Shown piece after piece: positions 16,208 to 24,890 of a DNA stretch of 64,000 nucleotides; within the stretch, counting starts at the first letter, position 1; each line of letters opens with the position of its first letter. The stretch is taken from contig OZ244213.1 of the NCBI GenBank assembly GCA_965216905.1, forward strand, positions 434,001-498,000, read 5' to 3'. The notes below the pieces were generated by a model. That model worked only from the letters and a program-made list of their open reading frames with translations, searched no databases and had not been told where the DNA came from. Source of the DNA: G965216905 sp965216905. GTDB taxonomy: Bacteria > Actinomycetota > Acidimicrobiia > Spongiisociales > ZC4RG35. A program made the translations under genes and the position numbers.

Positions 16208-17365
16208 TCAGGCTTCGTCGATCGCATCGGCGGTCGGAGGGCGAGCGATCACACGATCCTCGTGCTCGGCGAGCGGGAACCACATGACCACCCTCGACCC
16301 ACCACCGTTCCGGGGCACGGCATCCACCCATCCCCGGTGCGACGAGACGATCAGCCGGACGATCTCGAGGCCCAAACCGCCTCGCCGGCGCTTCTCTCCG
16401 CGAACGAGGGCCCGATCTACACCGGGACCCCGGTCGGAGACAGCGATGTACGCGCACGCGTCGGCCACCCCGGAGCTGAGGCGCAGGTCGCCGCCCTCCG
16501 GTGAGGCCCGCAGAGCATTGTCAACGAGGTTCCCCACGGCGCGATCGAGGGCCTGTCGGTCCCCGTTGATCGGTGCCGGACTCGGCGACACCTCGACGGT
16601 CACGGATCGCTCGGCGGCGGGAGCATGGATGTCGGCCGCCGAGTCGGTGATGACGTCGGCGAGGTCGACGAGGACGAACTGTTTGCCGGGAAGATCGAGG
16701 CGAGCGGCGGCCAGCAAGTCGTCGATCATGACGGACATGCGCTCGCTCGCCCGAAGTGCGACCTCGCCGGTGGCCCTCCACTCCCCTTCCGTGGCATCGG
16801 GGTCCGACATGGTGATGTCGAGATTGGATCGAATGACGGCCAGCGGCGTGCGCAGATCGTGCGACGTCTGGGCGAGGAACTTGCGCTGGTTCCGGAATGC
16901 CGTCTCCAGGCGGTGCAGCATGGCGTCGAAAGTGGCGGCGACTCGCTCCAGCTCGTCTCCGGTTCCGGTCCGACCGATCCGTCGAGACAGGTCGGTTGCC
17001 TCGATCTCGTTGGCAACCGCCACGATCCGCTCGAGCGGAGCCAGGGCGCGACCGGCGACCATCCATCCCACCACCAAACTCGCCAGGAACAGCACGACCA
17101 ACAGGACGAGCATCGCCCCGGCCAGCGCATTCAAGAGCCGCTCTTGCAGCACGCTCTCGATGGTGCGGATCTCCCGGGCACTGATCTCGATCCCTTGCTC
17201 GGTGAGGTTCTGCACGATCACGGTCTCGGGCGCACGCAACTCGAACAGAACCGCGACGTAGATGACACCGAGCGCGGCCGCCGCCGCGGCGAAGACCAGT
17301 GCCGAGGTCGCGCCGGACACGCGGAATCGCAACGACTTCGTGATGGCAGGGAGTTGCACCGGCAC
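16208..17365 (-). CDS. Sensor histidine kinase (envelope stress, MprB/BaeS-like)
   Basis: 385 residues. TM1 is about 21-42, followed by a short external loop of about 35 residues and TM2 about 78-105. A HAMP segment (RALAPLERIVAVANEIEATDLSRRI...) leads to the phosphoacceptor H169 in LAQTSHDLRTPLAV. The ATP-binding domain has the N box (RAVGNLVDNALRASP), G1 (VSDRGPGVD) and G2 (RRRGGLGLEIVRLIV). The external sensor is small, so the signal may be sensed at the membrane. It starts 30 bp after the response-regulator gene and is followed by the HtrA gene, forming a likely three-gene stress module. Confidence 0.94.
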   Translation of the reverse strand: MPVQLPAITKSLRFRVSGATSALVFAAAAAALGVIYVAVLFELRAPETVIVQNLTEQGIEISAREIRTIESVLQERLLNALAGAMLVLLVVLFLASLVVGWMVAGRALAPLERIVAVANEIEATDLSRRIGRTGTGDELERVAATFDAMLHRLETAFRNQRKFLAQTSHDLRTPLAVIRSNLDITMSDPDATEGEWRATGEVALRASERMSVMIDDLLAAARLDLPGKQFVLVDLADVITDSAADIHAPAAERSVTVEVSPSPAPINGDRQALDRAVGNLVDNALRASPEGGDLRLSSGVADACAYIAVSDRGPGVDRALVRGEKRRRGGLGLEIVRLIVSSHRGWVDAVPRNGGGSRVVMWFPLAEHEDRVIARPPTADAIDEA

Positions 17366-17395
17366 TGAGCTTACGTTTGCCTTCCTAAGCGCCGG

Positions 17396-18085
17396 CTAAA
17401 CGTCGTTGGTCTCCTCCCGCACGACGTAGCCACGACCCGGGACGGTCTCGATCAGCGGTGGATCTCCCAGCTTCTTCCGAAGGTTGGAGATCGTGACACG
17501 CACGGTGTTCGTGAACGGGTCGGCCATCTCGTCCCAGACGTGTTCGAGCAGCCTTTCCTGGCTCAGCACCTCATCGGGGTGCCGGAGGAAATACTCCAGG
17601 AGTGCGAACTCCTTCACCGTCAACTCGAGGCGCCGGCCCGCCCGCACTGCAATGAACCTGGCTGGGTCCAGCTCCACGCCCGCCACCGTCAGCACCGGAC
17701 TGCCACCGTCATCCCGACGGATGAGGGCCCGGACTCGAGCCTCCAACTCGACGAACGCGAACGGCTTGACGAGGTAGTCGTCGGCCCCGGCGTCCAGTCC
17801 GGCCACCCGATCCTCGACATCGTCGCGTGCGGTCAGGATCAGGACGCGTGGCTGCACGGCCTCGATCGTCTCGAGGTCTCCACTCCGCAACCTGCTGCAG
17901 AGATCGATGCCCGACCCATCTGGCAGGTTCCAGTCGAGGACCAGCACGTCGTACCCGCCCGATGCGATCTTCAGTTCGGCCTCCGAATATGTGGCAGCGT
18001 GGTCGACCGCGTGACCATGACGCCGGAGGCCTCGGGCGATGGCCCTGGCGAGGTCGACCTCGTCTTCGACGACGAGCACTCTCAT
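17396..18085 (-). CDS. OmpR/PhoB family response regulator
   Basis: 229 residues starting MRVLVVEDEVDLARAIARG. The receiver has the acidic pair E8/D9, the phosphoacceptor D51 (VLVLDWNLPDGSG) and the conserved lysine in DDYLVKPFAF. The C-terminal winged helix (TVKEFALLEYFLRHPDEVLSQERLLEHVW...TNTVRVTISNLRKKLG) is of the OmpR type. ATG at 18085 is chosen because it starts the receiver and has GGAGGGGG upstream; the frame is open further, without similarity. It is the first gene of the regulator, kinase, HtrA operon and probably activates it. Confidence 0.95.
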   Translation of the reverse strand: MRVLVVEDEVDLARAIARGLRRHGHAVDHAATYSEAELKIASGGYDVLVLDWNLPDGSGIDLCSRLRSGDLETIEAVQPRVLILTARDDVEDRVAGLDAGADDYLVKPFAFVELEARVRALIRRDDGGSPVLTVAGVELDPARFIAVRAGRRLELTVKEFALLEYFLRHPDEVLSQERLLEHVWDEMADPFTNTVRVTISNLRKKLGDPPLIETVPGRGYVVREETNDV

Positions 18086-18155
18086 CCCGGCCCCCTCCAT
18101 CCCGGCGCGTTCGCCCGCCCCCCGGGGACAGGCGAGCGGTTCGACAGTGCCGACC

Positions 18156-18893
18156 TCACGGGAGCAACTCCGACAGGTCCTCGACCACGACGTCCGCACC
18201 GGCCTCCGCCAGAGCATCGCCGATCCCCTCTCGATCGACACCCACCACCGTGCCGAAACCTCCGGCCGACGCGGCGGCAACGCCGCTGATGGCATCCTCG
18301 ATCACGATCGTCCGCCTCACCGGGACACCCAGCTCCTGGGCGGCAAAGAGGTAGGTGTCGGGTGCCGGTTTTCCGGCCAATCCCACGTCGCGGGCTCGTA
18401 CGCCGTCGACGACCACCCGAAACCGCCCCGTGAGCGAAGCAGCTTCCAACACGCTCCCGGCGTTCGCACTGGACGACACCAGACCGAGATCGATACCCGA
18501 TGCGCCGAGGTACTCCAGCAACGCCAGGGACCCCGGGTAGGGCCGAACTCCGTCACGCCGGAGGACGTCCCCGAACACGGCGTTCTTGCGATTTCCCAGA
18601 GCGCACACCGTTTCGAAGCCGGGTGGATCGGAGACCTCGCCGTCGGGCAGTGTGATACCCCGCGAAGCGAGAAACGCCCGAACGCCGTCATAGCGAGGAC
18701 GGCCATCGACGTATCGAAAGTAGTCGTCATCGGAGAAGGGCTCGGTAGCGCCGGCGTGCAGGAGGTAGGCGTCGAACATCTCCTTCCACGCCGAGCGATG
18801 GACGAGTGCCGTCGGCGTCAGAACACCGTCCAAATCGAACAGGACGGCTTCGATCGACTCCCACAGCGCGCCGGTGGTCGGTGGACGGCTCAT
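18156..18893 (-). CDS. Beta-phosphoglucomutase-like HAD hydrolase
   Basis: 245 residues. The HAD nucleophile motif is AVLFDLDGVLTPT (D20, D22). The cap region contains FSDDDYFRYVDGRPRYDGVRAFLASRG, the substrate-loop signature of beta-phosphoglucomutases. VSSSANAGSVLEAA and KPAPDTYLFAAQELGV are motifs II and III, and VIEDAISGVAAASAGGF closes the active site. It should convert beta-glucose-1-phosphate to glucose-6-phosphate. The divergent GH65 phosphorylase releases beta-glucose-1-phosphate, so the two make one short pathway for disaccharide use. ATG 18893 is six bases from TACGCT. Confidence 0.9.
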   Translation of the reverse strand: MSRPPTTGALWESIEAVLFDLDGVLTPTALVHRSAWKEMFDAYLLHAGATEPFSDDDYFRYVDGRPRYDGVRAFLASRGITLPDGEVSDPPGFETVCALGNRKNAVFGDVLRRDGVRPYPGSLALLEYLGASGIDLGLVSSSANAGSVLEAASLTGRFRVVVDGVRARDVGLAGKPAPDTYLFAAQELGVPVRRTIVIEDAISGVAAASAGGFGTVVGVDREGIGDALAEAGADVVVEDLSELLP

Positions 18894-18973
18894 CGCATCA
18901 GCGTAGGTTGTGGCCCGACCGGTCCGCGACTCGCGCCTGGCGCGGGCAGATCGGATCGGTACGCTGCCATGCA
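18894..18973. promoter_or_regulatory. Divergent promoter between HAD hydrolase and GH65 genes
   Basis: Within 80 bp there are two copies of TACGCT in opposite directions: minus strand 18905-18900 (six bases before ATG 18893) and plus strand 18960-18965 (eight bases before GTG 18974). Neither gene has a clear ribosome-binding site, so both transcripts may be leaderless. No regulator gene is adjacent. Confidence 0.45.
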
Positions 18974-21325
18974 GTGAACACGAGGCATCGCACCGACCTC
19001 CCGCCGGATGTCTATCCGCACGATCCTTGGGCTCTCGTGGAGGAGGCCTATGCCCCACGCTTCATCTACCTGACCGAGACGATCTTCTCGCTGTCGAACG
19101 GTCACCTGGGAATTCGAGCGACTCTCGATGAGGGAGCCCCCACCCACCTGCCGGGAACCTTCGTGAATGGTTTTCACGAGACATGGCCCATCGTGCATCC
19201 GGAGAGCGCCTACGGGTTGGCCACCACCGGTCAGACGATCGTCAATGCGCCGGACGCATCGGTGATGATGCTCGAGGTCGATGGGGTGGCGCTGGTCGCC
19301 GACAACGCGGTGGCATTCCGACGGGCGTTGGATTTCCGCACCGGCATCCTGGAGCGCACCACGACGTGGCAAACACCCGACGGGACCACGGTCCGAGCGC
19401 TGCACCGGCGGCTGGTCAGCATGACCCGAAGAGAGATCGCCGGGTTCTCGCTCCGATTCGAAGTCGACCGCCCCGCCACGATCAGCCTGGTCAGCCGAGT
19501 CGTCAATCGACAAGACGAGGTGGCACTCGGCCGCACCTACAACGACGACGATCCACGCCGGGCGGCCGCACTCGCCCATCGAGTCCTCGAACCTCGCGCC
19601 GCCTCCGTCGACGATCTCCGCTTCATTCAGAGTTGGACGACCGCCAACTCTCGACAGGGTTTGGTGGTCGGGGTCCAGCACACCATCGGCGGCTCCGCGC
19701 CGAACTACATCGCAGTCGAACGCGACCCGCACGACTTCGGCTTCCGTTACGAGTTCGCCATGGAGCCCGGTGCGCCGGCGACGATCGAGAAGCTGGCTGC
19801 CTACCTCACCGCCGGCGACGACGTCGGCATGGAGGATCGGTTACGAGCGGAGGCCATCCTCTCCGACGCGGCCGATGCCGGGTTCGACGAGCTGGCTTCC
19901 GAACAACGCAGCCATCTCGCACGATTCTGGGATCTCGCCGACGTGCGGCTCGGCGACAACCCGGAGGAACAGCGAGCGGTGCGGTGGACCCTGTTCCAAT
20001 TGCACCAGGCAGCGGTGTGCCTGGAGGACTACTCGATTCCCGCCAAGGGGCTGACCGGACAGGCATACGACGGTCATTACTTCTGGGACACCGAGATCTA
20101 CCTGTTGCCATTCCTCGTGTACACGGATCCCGACCGAGCTGCAGAGATCCTCCGGTTCCGACACCGCCTACTGCCCGCCGCGCGCCGTCGGGCACACCAG
20201 CTCGCTCAGGAAGGTGCGCTGTTTCCGTGGCGAACGATCAACGGAGAAGAGGCGTCGGCATATTTTCCGGCAGGCACGGCCCAGTACCACATCAACGCCG
20301 ACATCGTGTTTGGCCTGCGCAAGTACATCCACGCCACCGGTGACGACGAGTTTCTGTGGTCGTGCGGGGTGGAGCTGGCGGTGGAGACCGCCCGGATGTG
20401 GCAGGACCTCGGCTTCTATCGGGGCAACCGATTCCACATTCACGGCGTCACCGGTCCCGACGAGTACACGGCACTGGTGGATGACAACGCCTACACCAAC
20501 GCGATGGCTCGAATGAATCTGCGATTCGCCTCCACCGTGGTCGAGCGGATGCGGATCGAGGAACCGGAGCGCTTCGCTGAGCTCGCGGATCGCCTGGTGT
20601 TGGCCGACGACGAGGCCAAGCATTGGAGGCTGGCGGCAGACGCCATGTTCATCCCCCACGATGGTGAACTGGGAATCACCCCGCAAGATGCCGACTTCCT
20701 GTCGAAGGAGCCTTGGGACTTCACCGGCACCCCGGCCTCGATGTATCCACTTCTCCTCCACTTCCACCCGCTGGTGATCTATCGATTCCAGGTGTTGAAG
20801 CAGGCCGACGTCGTCCTGGCGGACTTCCTTCTCGGAGACGAGTTCTCGCCGGATCTGAAGCGAGCCAATTTCGACTTCTACGGTCCGATCACCACCGGAG
20901 ACAGCTCACTGTCTGCGTCGGTCGAGTCGATCGCCGCTGCGGAGATCGGCTACCTCGACCGTGCAGACGAGCTGTTCCGCCATGCGCTGTTCATGGATCT
21001 GGCGGATCTCGCCGGGAATACGACCGACGGCGTCCATCTCGCTTCGGCCGGAGGCGTCTGGATGGCAATCGTGTACGGACTGGCCGGTGTGCGGGACTAC
21101 GGCGGACAGATCTCGATCGACCCTCGACTCTCGGAGGCGTGGGGGAATGTCAGGTTCTCGATGCTCGTCCGGGGCACGCGACTCACGATCGAAATCGACG
21201 GAGACGCGGTCAGCGTGCAAGCCGAGGGCGGAACCGAATCCGTGGTGATCGGGGGCGAACCACATGTTGTCGAGCCCGGGAGGCCGATCTCGGTCCGGCC
21301 GACCAACCCGATCGGGATGCGTTGA
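18974..21325 (+). CDS. Glycoside hydrolase family 65 disaccharide phosphorylase
   Basis: 783 residues from GTG 18974. The N-terminal beta-sandwich opens DPWALVEEAYAPRFIYLTETIFSLSNGHLGIR, standard for GH65. The (alpha/alpha)6 barrel has GLTGQAYDGHYFWDTEIY and HGVTGPDEYTALVDDNAYTN, which carries the catalytic acid E497. The phosphate-site region (TTGDSSLSASVESIAA) supports phosphorolysis rather than hydrolysis. It would cleave an alpha-linked glucose disaccharide such as maltose, trehalose, kojibiose or nigerose into glucose and beta-glucose-1-phosphate; the exact sugar cannot be read from sequence. The divergent beta-phosphoglucomutase gene supports this. Confidence 0.92.
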   Translation: MNTRHRTDLPPDVYPHDPWALVEEAYAPRFIYLTETIFSLSNGHLGIRATLDEGAPTHLPGTFVNGFHETWPIVHPESAYGLATTGQTIVNAPDASVMMLEVDGVALVADNAVAFRRALDFRTGILERTTTWQTPDGTTVRALHRRLVSMTRREIAGFSLRFEVDRPATISLVSRVVNRQDEVALGRTYNDDDPRRAAALAHRVLEPRAASVDDLRFIQSWTTANSRQGLVVGVQHTIGGSAPNYIAVERDPHDFGFRYEFAMEPGAPATIEKLAAYLTAGDDVGMEDRLRAEAILSDAADAGFDELASEQRSHLARFWDLADVRLGDNPEEQRAVRWTLFQLHQAAVCLEDYSIPAKGLTGQAYDGHYFWDTEIYLLPFLVYTDPDRAAEILRFRHRLLPAARRRAHQLAQEGALFPWRTINGEEASAYFPAGTAQYHINADIVFGLRKYIHATGDDEFLWSCGVELAVETARMWQDLGFYRGNRFHIHGVTGPDEYTALVDDNAYTNAMARMNLRFASTVVERMRIEEPERFAELADRLVLADDEAKHWRLAADAMFIPHDGELGITPQDADFLSKEPWDFTGTPASMYPLLLHFHPLVIYRFQVLKQADVVLADFLLGDEFSPDLKRANFDFYGPITTGDSSLSASVESIAAAEIGYLDRADELFRHALFMDLADLAGNTTDGVHLASAGGVWMAIVYGLAGVRDYGGQISIDPRLSEAWGNVRFSMLVRGTRLTIEIDGDAVSVQAEGGTESVVIGGEPHVVEPGRPISVRPTNPIGMR

Positions 21326-21335
21326 ACGGTCGAGT

Positions 21336-23438
21336 TCAACCGGGGCCGAGGGTGAAGGTCAGCATCTCGCTCTCTGCGTCGTAGACGAGGTGATACGAGA
21401 CCCCGTTCTGGGTGAGTCGTCCGTCGAGACCGTCGAGATCGGGCGCGGCCACGTCGAGCCCGAGGCCGGCGAGAATGTTTCGACGATCGGCGCCGGTCGT
21501 CGTGGCGTCCACCACGGTGATGGCGACGCCGAGCGACTGGAGCGCGAGCGCATCCGACTGGGCGTCACCCGACGGATCGACCAGTAACGAGACCAAGCCG
21601 AGCTCCCCGGAACGATCCACGACCCCGGCCATGGACAGATGGCTGGTGAACCCGAACTCGAAGTCGCCAGGGACGATGGCGGTTGGGATCAGCAGGGCCG
21701 GTGAGACCTGGCGGGCAACCTCGTCCCATTCGTCGATGAACTCGGCGACGGGCCGGCCGAACACGCCCGGCGTCGCATCCGAACCAGCGGCCTCGGAAGC
21801 CTCTTCGGTGTTCTCGGATGGCGCATCCGCGGAGGTCGGCACGGTGGCCGACGTGACGGCCGGGCTGTCCTCGCCCGCGGTCGGAGCGTCAACCGAAGCC
21901 GCAGCGACCGCCGTCGAAGCACCATCGTCGGACTGGCCGGCCGGCTGCGTCGCCGGCACAGGCGGATCGGTGGACTCGGCCGCACTCGCCCCACCGAACA
22001 TCGACGGCACGGTGATGGCGGCCAGCACGATGACGCCCACGATCGTCAGCGCGAGCACGCCGATTCCGAGGCGCTTGGCGATTCGACCCCAATCCCGAGC
22101 GTTCGAAGCATTGGCCCGCATGGCGTTCTGTGCTTCCAGAACCTGATCGGCGACGGTCATCGCGTCGTTCGGGTCGTCGAGATCGGCGCCGCCTTCGGTG
22201 GCCTCGTCCTCACGAGCGTCGGGCGAGGCCTTGGAGCGCCGTGCGGCGACGATGCGCGCCAGCCGACCCTGGGAGGTCCCGGCGTACCGACCCGACAGAC
22301 CGTCCACCTCCGCCGGCTCATCGTCGGCGGACTCCGTCTCATCGGTCGGGGCCGACGTGGGAGCGGTCTGGTCTCTCACGGACTCGTCGTTTGCGACGGG
22401 TGCCTCCGGTCCCACCGAGACCGAGCCGGTCACGGGCGCCTCCGGTAGGCCAACGGGAGGCATCTTCGTCTGATCGGACGGAACAACGGCTTCGGATTCG
22501 CTCGAGTCGGCGGGGTCTGGATCGGAGTTCGTCGGAGCGGTCGAATCGATCACCGGATCGGAGGGCACGCCGCCAGGCGACCCACCCGGGTGGCCGGCCG
22601 GGCTTCCGGCAGGTGCCCAGCCTGCGAGATCCCGACCATCGCCGACGTCGCCGGCGGGCACTGCCACCGGAGGCGCGGGCGGCAACGGCTCGTTCAATGA
22701 GCTTACGGGAGCGCTCGATCCCGGAAGGAAGAAGTGCCGATTCTGATCAACCCGGCTCTGATCAGGGCGGTCGGATGGTCCATCGTGCGTACGCTCTGCG
22801 ATGTCATCCCGCTCCGGTTCCGCCATCTCCACCCCGGCAACCTCGGGGGGTGGAAGGGTCGAATCGTATGCATGCTCGAACAACCATTCGATCGTGGTGG
22901 AGTCCGACCCACCGGTATCACCAACGTCGCTTCCGGGGCTCGGGTCTCCGATGGCGATGCCACCGTCACCGTCGGCGTCGTCAGCCGATGGCGGAGTCGA
23001 CGCCGGTGCGGTCGAGGTCCGGGTCGCTCCCCCATCGGTGGGAGCGGGCACACCGTCCACGACCGAAGGCGACGGGGCCGAATCAGGAGCATGGCCAGGG
23101 ACGCCCGGTCCGGCAAAGTCGGTGCCGGCGAGACCGGCCATGGCGTCGTCGCTCACCCGCCAGCGATTGATCCCGTCTTCGAAGTCGTCGGCGTCCTCCG
23201 GGGTGAACCACACCACTTCGCCGTCGACCAACATCTGAAACACGCCGTCCGGCTTACGGGAGACGGCCACGCCGTCCGGCGACCATCGACCGATCTCGCT
23301 GGCGTCCGTCCGAAGCAGGAACTCTCCGAGACGCAGCTCGATCATCACGGCGATCAAGTCGCCTTCCGTGAGCGAGAGCGAACCTCGGAAAGAGCGTTCG
23401 AGTTGGGGTTGGTGGACGGAATCCATCGACTGCACCAT
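21336..23438 (-). CDS. Unknown single-pass membrane protein, paralogue of 36997-37983
   Basis: About 700 residues from ATG 23438 (ATG 23426 is also possible). Three parts are visible. First, an N-terminal beta-rich domain of about 90 residues (RSFRGSLSLTEGDLIAVMIE...FQMLVDGEVVWFTPEDADDF). Second, a very long linker rich in P, D, S, T and E. Third, one membrane segment (RLGIGVLALTIVGVIVLAAI, about residues 455-477), an acidic and threonine-rich stretch, and a C-terminal domain of about 145 residues ending SLGVAITVVDATTTGADRRN...LTFTLGPG. Both end domains match the shorter protein at 36997-37983 in order and detail. No known family is recognised. The open frame upstream of 23438 runs opposite to sense and is discarded. 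Confidence 0.8.
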   Translation of the reverse strand: MVQSMDSVHQPQLERSFRGSLSLTEGDLIAVMIELRLGEFLLRTDASEIGRWSPDGVAVSRKPDGVFQMLVDGEVVWFTPEDADDFEDGINRWRVSDDAMAGLAGTDFAGPGVPGHAPDSAPSPSVVDGVPAPTDGGATRTSTAPASTPPSADDADGDGGIAIGDPSPGSDVGDTGGSDSTTIEWLFEHAYDSTLPPPEVAGVEMAEPERDDIAERTHDGPSDRPDQSRVDQNRHFFLPGSSAPVSSLNEPLPPAPPVAVPAGDVGDGRDLAGWAPAGSPAGHPGGSPGGVPSDPVIDSTAPTNSDPDPADSSESEAVVPSDQTKMPPVGLPEAPVTGSVSVGPEAPVANDESVRDQTAPTSAPTDETESADDEPAEVDGLSGRYAGTSQGRLARIVAARRSKASPDAREDEATEGGADLDDPNDAMTVADQVLEAQNAMRANASNARDWGRIAKRLGIGVLALTIVGVIVLAAITVPSMFGGASAAESTDPPVPATQPAGQSDDGASTAVAAASVDAPTAGEDSPAVTSATVPTSADAPSENTEEASEAAGSDATPGVFGRPVAEFIDEWDEVARQVSPALLIPTAIVPGDFEFGFTSHLSMAGVVDRSGELGLVSLLVDPSGDAQSDALALQSLGVAITVVDATTTGADRRNILAGLGLDVAAPDLDGLDGRLTQNGVSYHLVYDAESEMLTFTLGPG

Positions 23439-23517
23439 CGGCGTCTTCGGGCCAATCCTTGAAGATTGGTTGGCAGCAGGCACCATCTCGGTTCCCGCCC
23501 GGCGCGTCCAGCCCGGG

Positions 23518-24123
23518 TCACCAACAGTGTCCCGAGGCCGCCCAGTGCGACCATCCACCCCCTTCATACACCAACCAGGCGGCGACCGCGGTGTTGGCGA
23601 CCGGGTCCAAAATGTCCGACCCACCCCATCCGGCCCGCTCGGCGCGCTTCGGCCAGGCCGATCCCAAGTGCTGGAAGAGCCCCCGCGCGGTACTGATCGG
23701 GTTGGCTGCGGCCGGATCGCCACCCGATTCGCACGACACGATCCGGAGTGCTCGGTCGACGTCTTCGGGTGCGAAGAAGCGCTCGATCAGCGGCCGCCAG
23801 TCCTCGACGCCCGTGACGGATTCGGGAACGAGGAGTTCCACGGGCCGAACGACATCCACGGAACGGAAGTCGTGGGCCGTGCAGACCGGTTCCCGCTCGG
23901 GCACGACACAGGTCGCCGACAGGCTCGATGTCAGAAGGTCGGCGGCCGTTGTTCCCATCGGCTGCGGCAACCTGGACTCGAGCTCGGTGGCGAACGGAAA
24001 CGGTGTCTGTCCGACAGGGATGGCAACTGGCACCATCCCATCGCTGGGCAGCCAGGCACCACCGGCCGCCGCCAGGGACACCAGGATCAAGATGGCGGTC
24101 AGGTAGGACGTGAGTGCGCGCAT
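23518..24123 (-). CDS. Exported lysozyme-like (transglycosylase SLT-type) protein
   Basis: 201 residues starting MRALTSYLTAILILVSLAAA, a signal peptide or anchor, with AGGAG upstream on the minus strand. The C-terminal half resembles the lysozyme-like domain of actinobacterial resuscitation and transglycosylase proteins: WRPLIERFFAPEDVDRALRIVSCESGGDPAAANPISTARGLFQHLGSAWPKRA and then the tail TAVAAWLVYEGGGWSHWAAS. The catalytic glutamate would be in CESGGD. It probably cleaves peptidoglycan. It precedes the unknown 700-residue gene on the same strand, 79 bp away. Confidence 0.82.
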   Translation of the reverse strand: MRALTSYLTAILILVSLAAAGGAWLPSDGMVPVAIPVGQTPFPFATELESRLPQPMGTTAADLLTSSLSATCVVPEREPVCTAHDFRSVDVVRPVELLVPESVTGVEDWRPLIERFFAPEDVDRALRIVSCESGGDPAAANPISTARGLFQHLGSAWPKRAERAGWGGSDILDPVANTAVAAWLVYEGGGWSHWAASGHCW

Positions 24124-24250
24124 GAACGGCTCCTCGGTCGAAGGTGAGGGGTCGTGGGCCGGCGGTCGAAGCGACGCCACCTGGCACACGAGCGGGTGAA
24201 GCGAGCCGAGAACCTTAGCTGGTCGCAGCGAGTCGGCCCGACCAACGCGC

Positions 24251-24278
24251 CAGGTGGGCCGCTCGCGCGACCCACCTG
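24251..24278 (-). terminator. Hairpin downstream of the DUF2383 gene
   Basis: CAGGTGGG (24251-24258) pairs perfectly with CCCACCTG (24271-24278) around a 12-base loop. It lies about 40 bases past the stop of the 24316-24756 gene on the minus strand. There is no T-run, so if it terminates it is of the U-less kind common in GC-rich actinobacteria. Confidence 0.5.
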
Positions 24279-24315
24279 ATCGTTGTATCGGTCCTCGCTC
24301 TCGAGAAGCGGGAGG

Positions 24316-24756
24316 TCAGGAGATGGACATCTGCTCCACCTCGTCCCGCGCCGATCGGACGGCTTCACCCTGACGGGCGATGACGTCACGGAGCGTTCCG
24401 ACCACATCGCCGTCCTCGAGCGCATCGTCGTACTCATCGACCGCGTGCGACTCCCCGGTCTTCACCGCGTCGAGGATCGCCTCCGCGGACTCACCCGTCA
24501 GTGCGTCCTTGAGCGACATCCAGCCGCGATGAAGCGCACCTCCGATCGAACCCTCCTCCTGAATCTGGACGCCGTCCGACGCAGCGATGTCCCGCAGCTC
24601 GGCAGAGAACGTCCCGCGCTGGTTCGACAGCGTTCGCATGCGCTCGGCGATCGATCCGTGACCGTCCTCCGCCAGTCGGTTCGCGGCCTCCTCGAATCCC
24701 TTTCGCCCGTCTTCCAATGTCTCGATCAGATCTTTGATTCGCGACTCGACAGCCAT
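24316..24756 (-). CDS. PA2169-type four-helix-bundle protein (DUF2383)
   Basis: 146 residues, entirely helical and charged, with no signal peptide: IKDLIETLEDGRKGFEEAANRLAE..., GSIAERMRTLSNQRGTFSAELRDI, GALHRGWMSLKDALTGESAEAILDAVKTGESHAVDEYDDAL. This matches the ferritin-like DUF2383 fold. Members may be stress or storage proteins, but no reaction is established. The start has AAAGGAGTG nine bases upstream. It is a single-gene unit divergent from the pyrimidine operon. Confidence 0.88.
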   Translation of the reverse strand: MAVESRIKDLIETLEDGRKGFEEAANRLAEDGHGSIAERMRTLSNQRGTFSAELRDIAASDGVQIQEEGSIGGALHRGWMSLKDALTGESAEAILDAVKTGESHAVDEYDDALEDGDVVGTLRDVIARQGEAVRSARDEVEQMSIS

Positions 24757-24857
24757 GCTGCATCACTCCTTTCACGTGACGATCAACACATACCCCCGAA
24801 CCCACGAGCGAAACGGGGGTGGTCACAGCCCGGCAGGCATGGAGGGATCAGGGTCGA

Positions 24858-24869
24858 TACGATCCCCGG
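24858..24869 (+). promoter_or_regulatory. -10 element of the pyrimidine operon
   Basis: TACGAT (24858-24863) plus six bases leads exactly to the ATG of a six-codon ORF at 24870. It overlaps GGTCG-ATA-CGATCC, an imperfect dyad (24852-24865) that could be an operator. The geometry equals the other leaderless promoters of this window. Confidence 0.45.
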
Positions 24870-24890
24870 ATGGCGGGCAGCAAACTGTGA
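24870..24890 (+). CDS. Leaderless six-codon upstream ORF (MAGSKL) coupled to the ABC importer operon
   Basis: ATG-GCG-GGC-AGC-AAA-CTG-TGA. The ATG stands six bases after TACGAT, so it would be the first codon of the transcript. The TGA overlaps the GTG start of the permease gene (GTGA). The permease has no ribosome-binding site of its own, so ribosomes ending on the short peptide could re-initiate at the GTG. The arrangement is read directly; translation and coupling are inference. Confidence 0.4.
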   Translation: MAGSKL

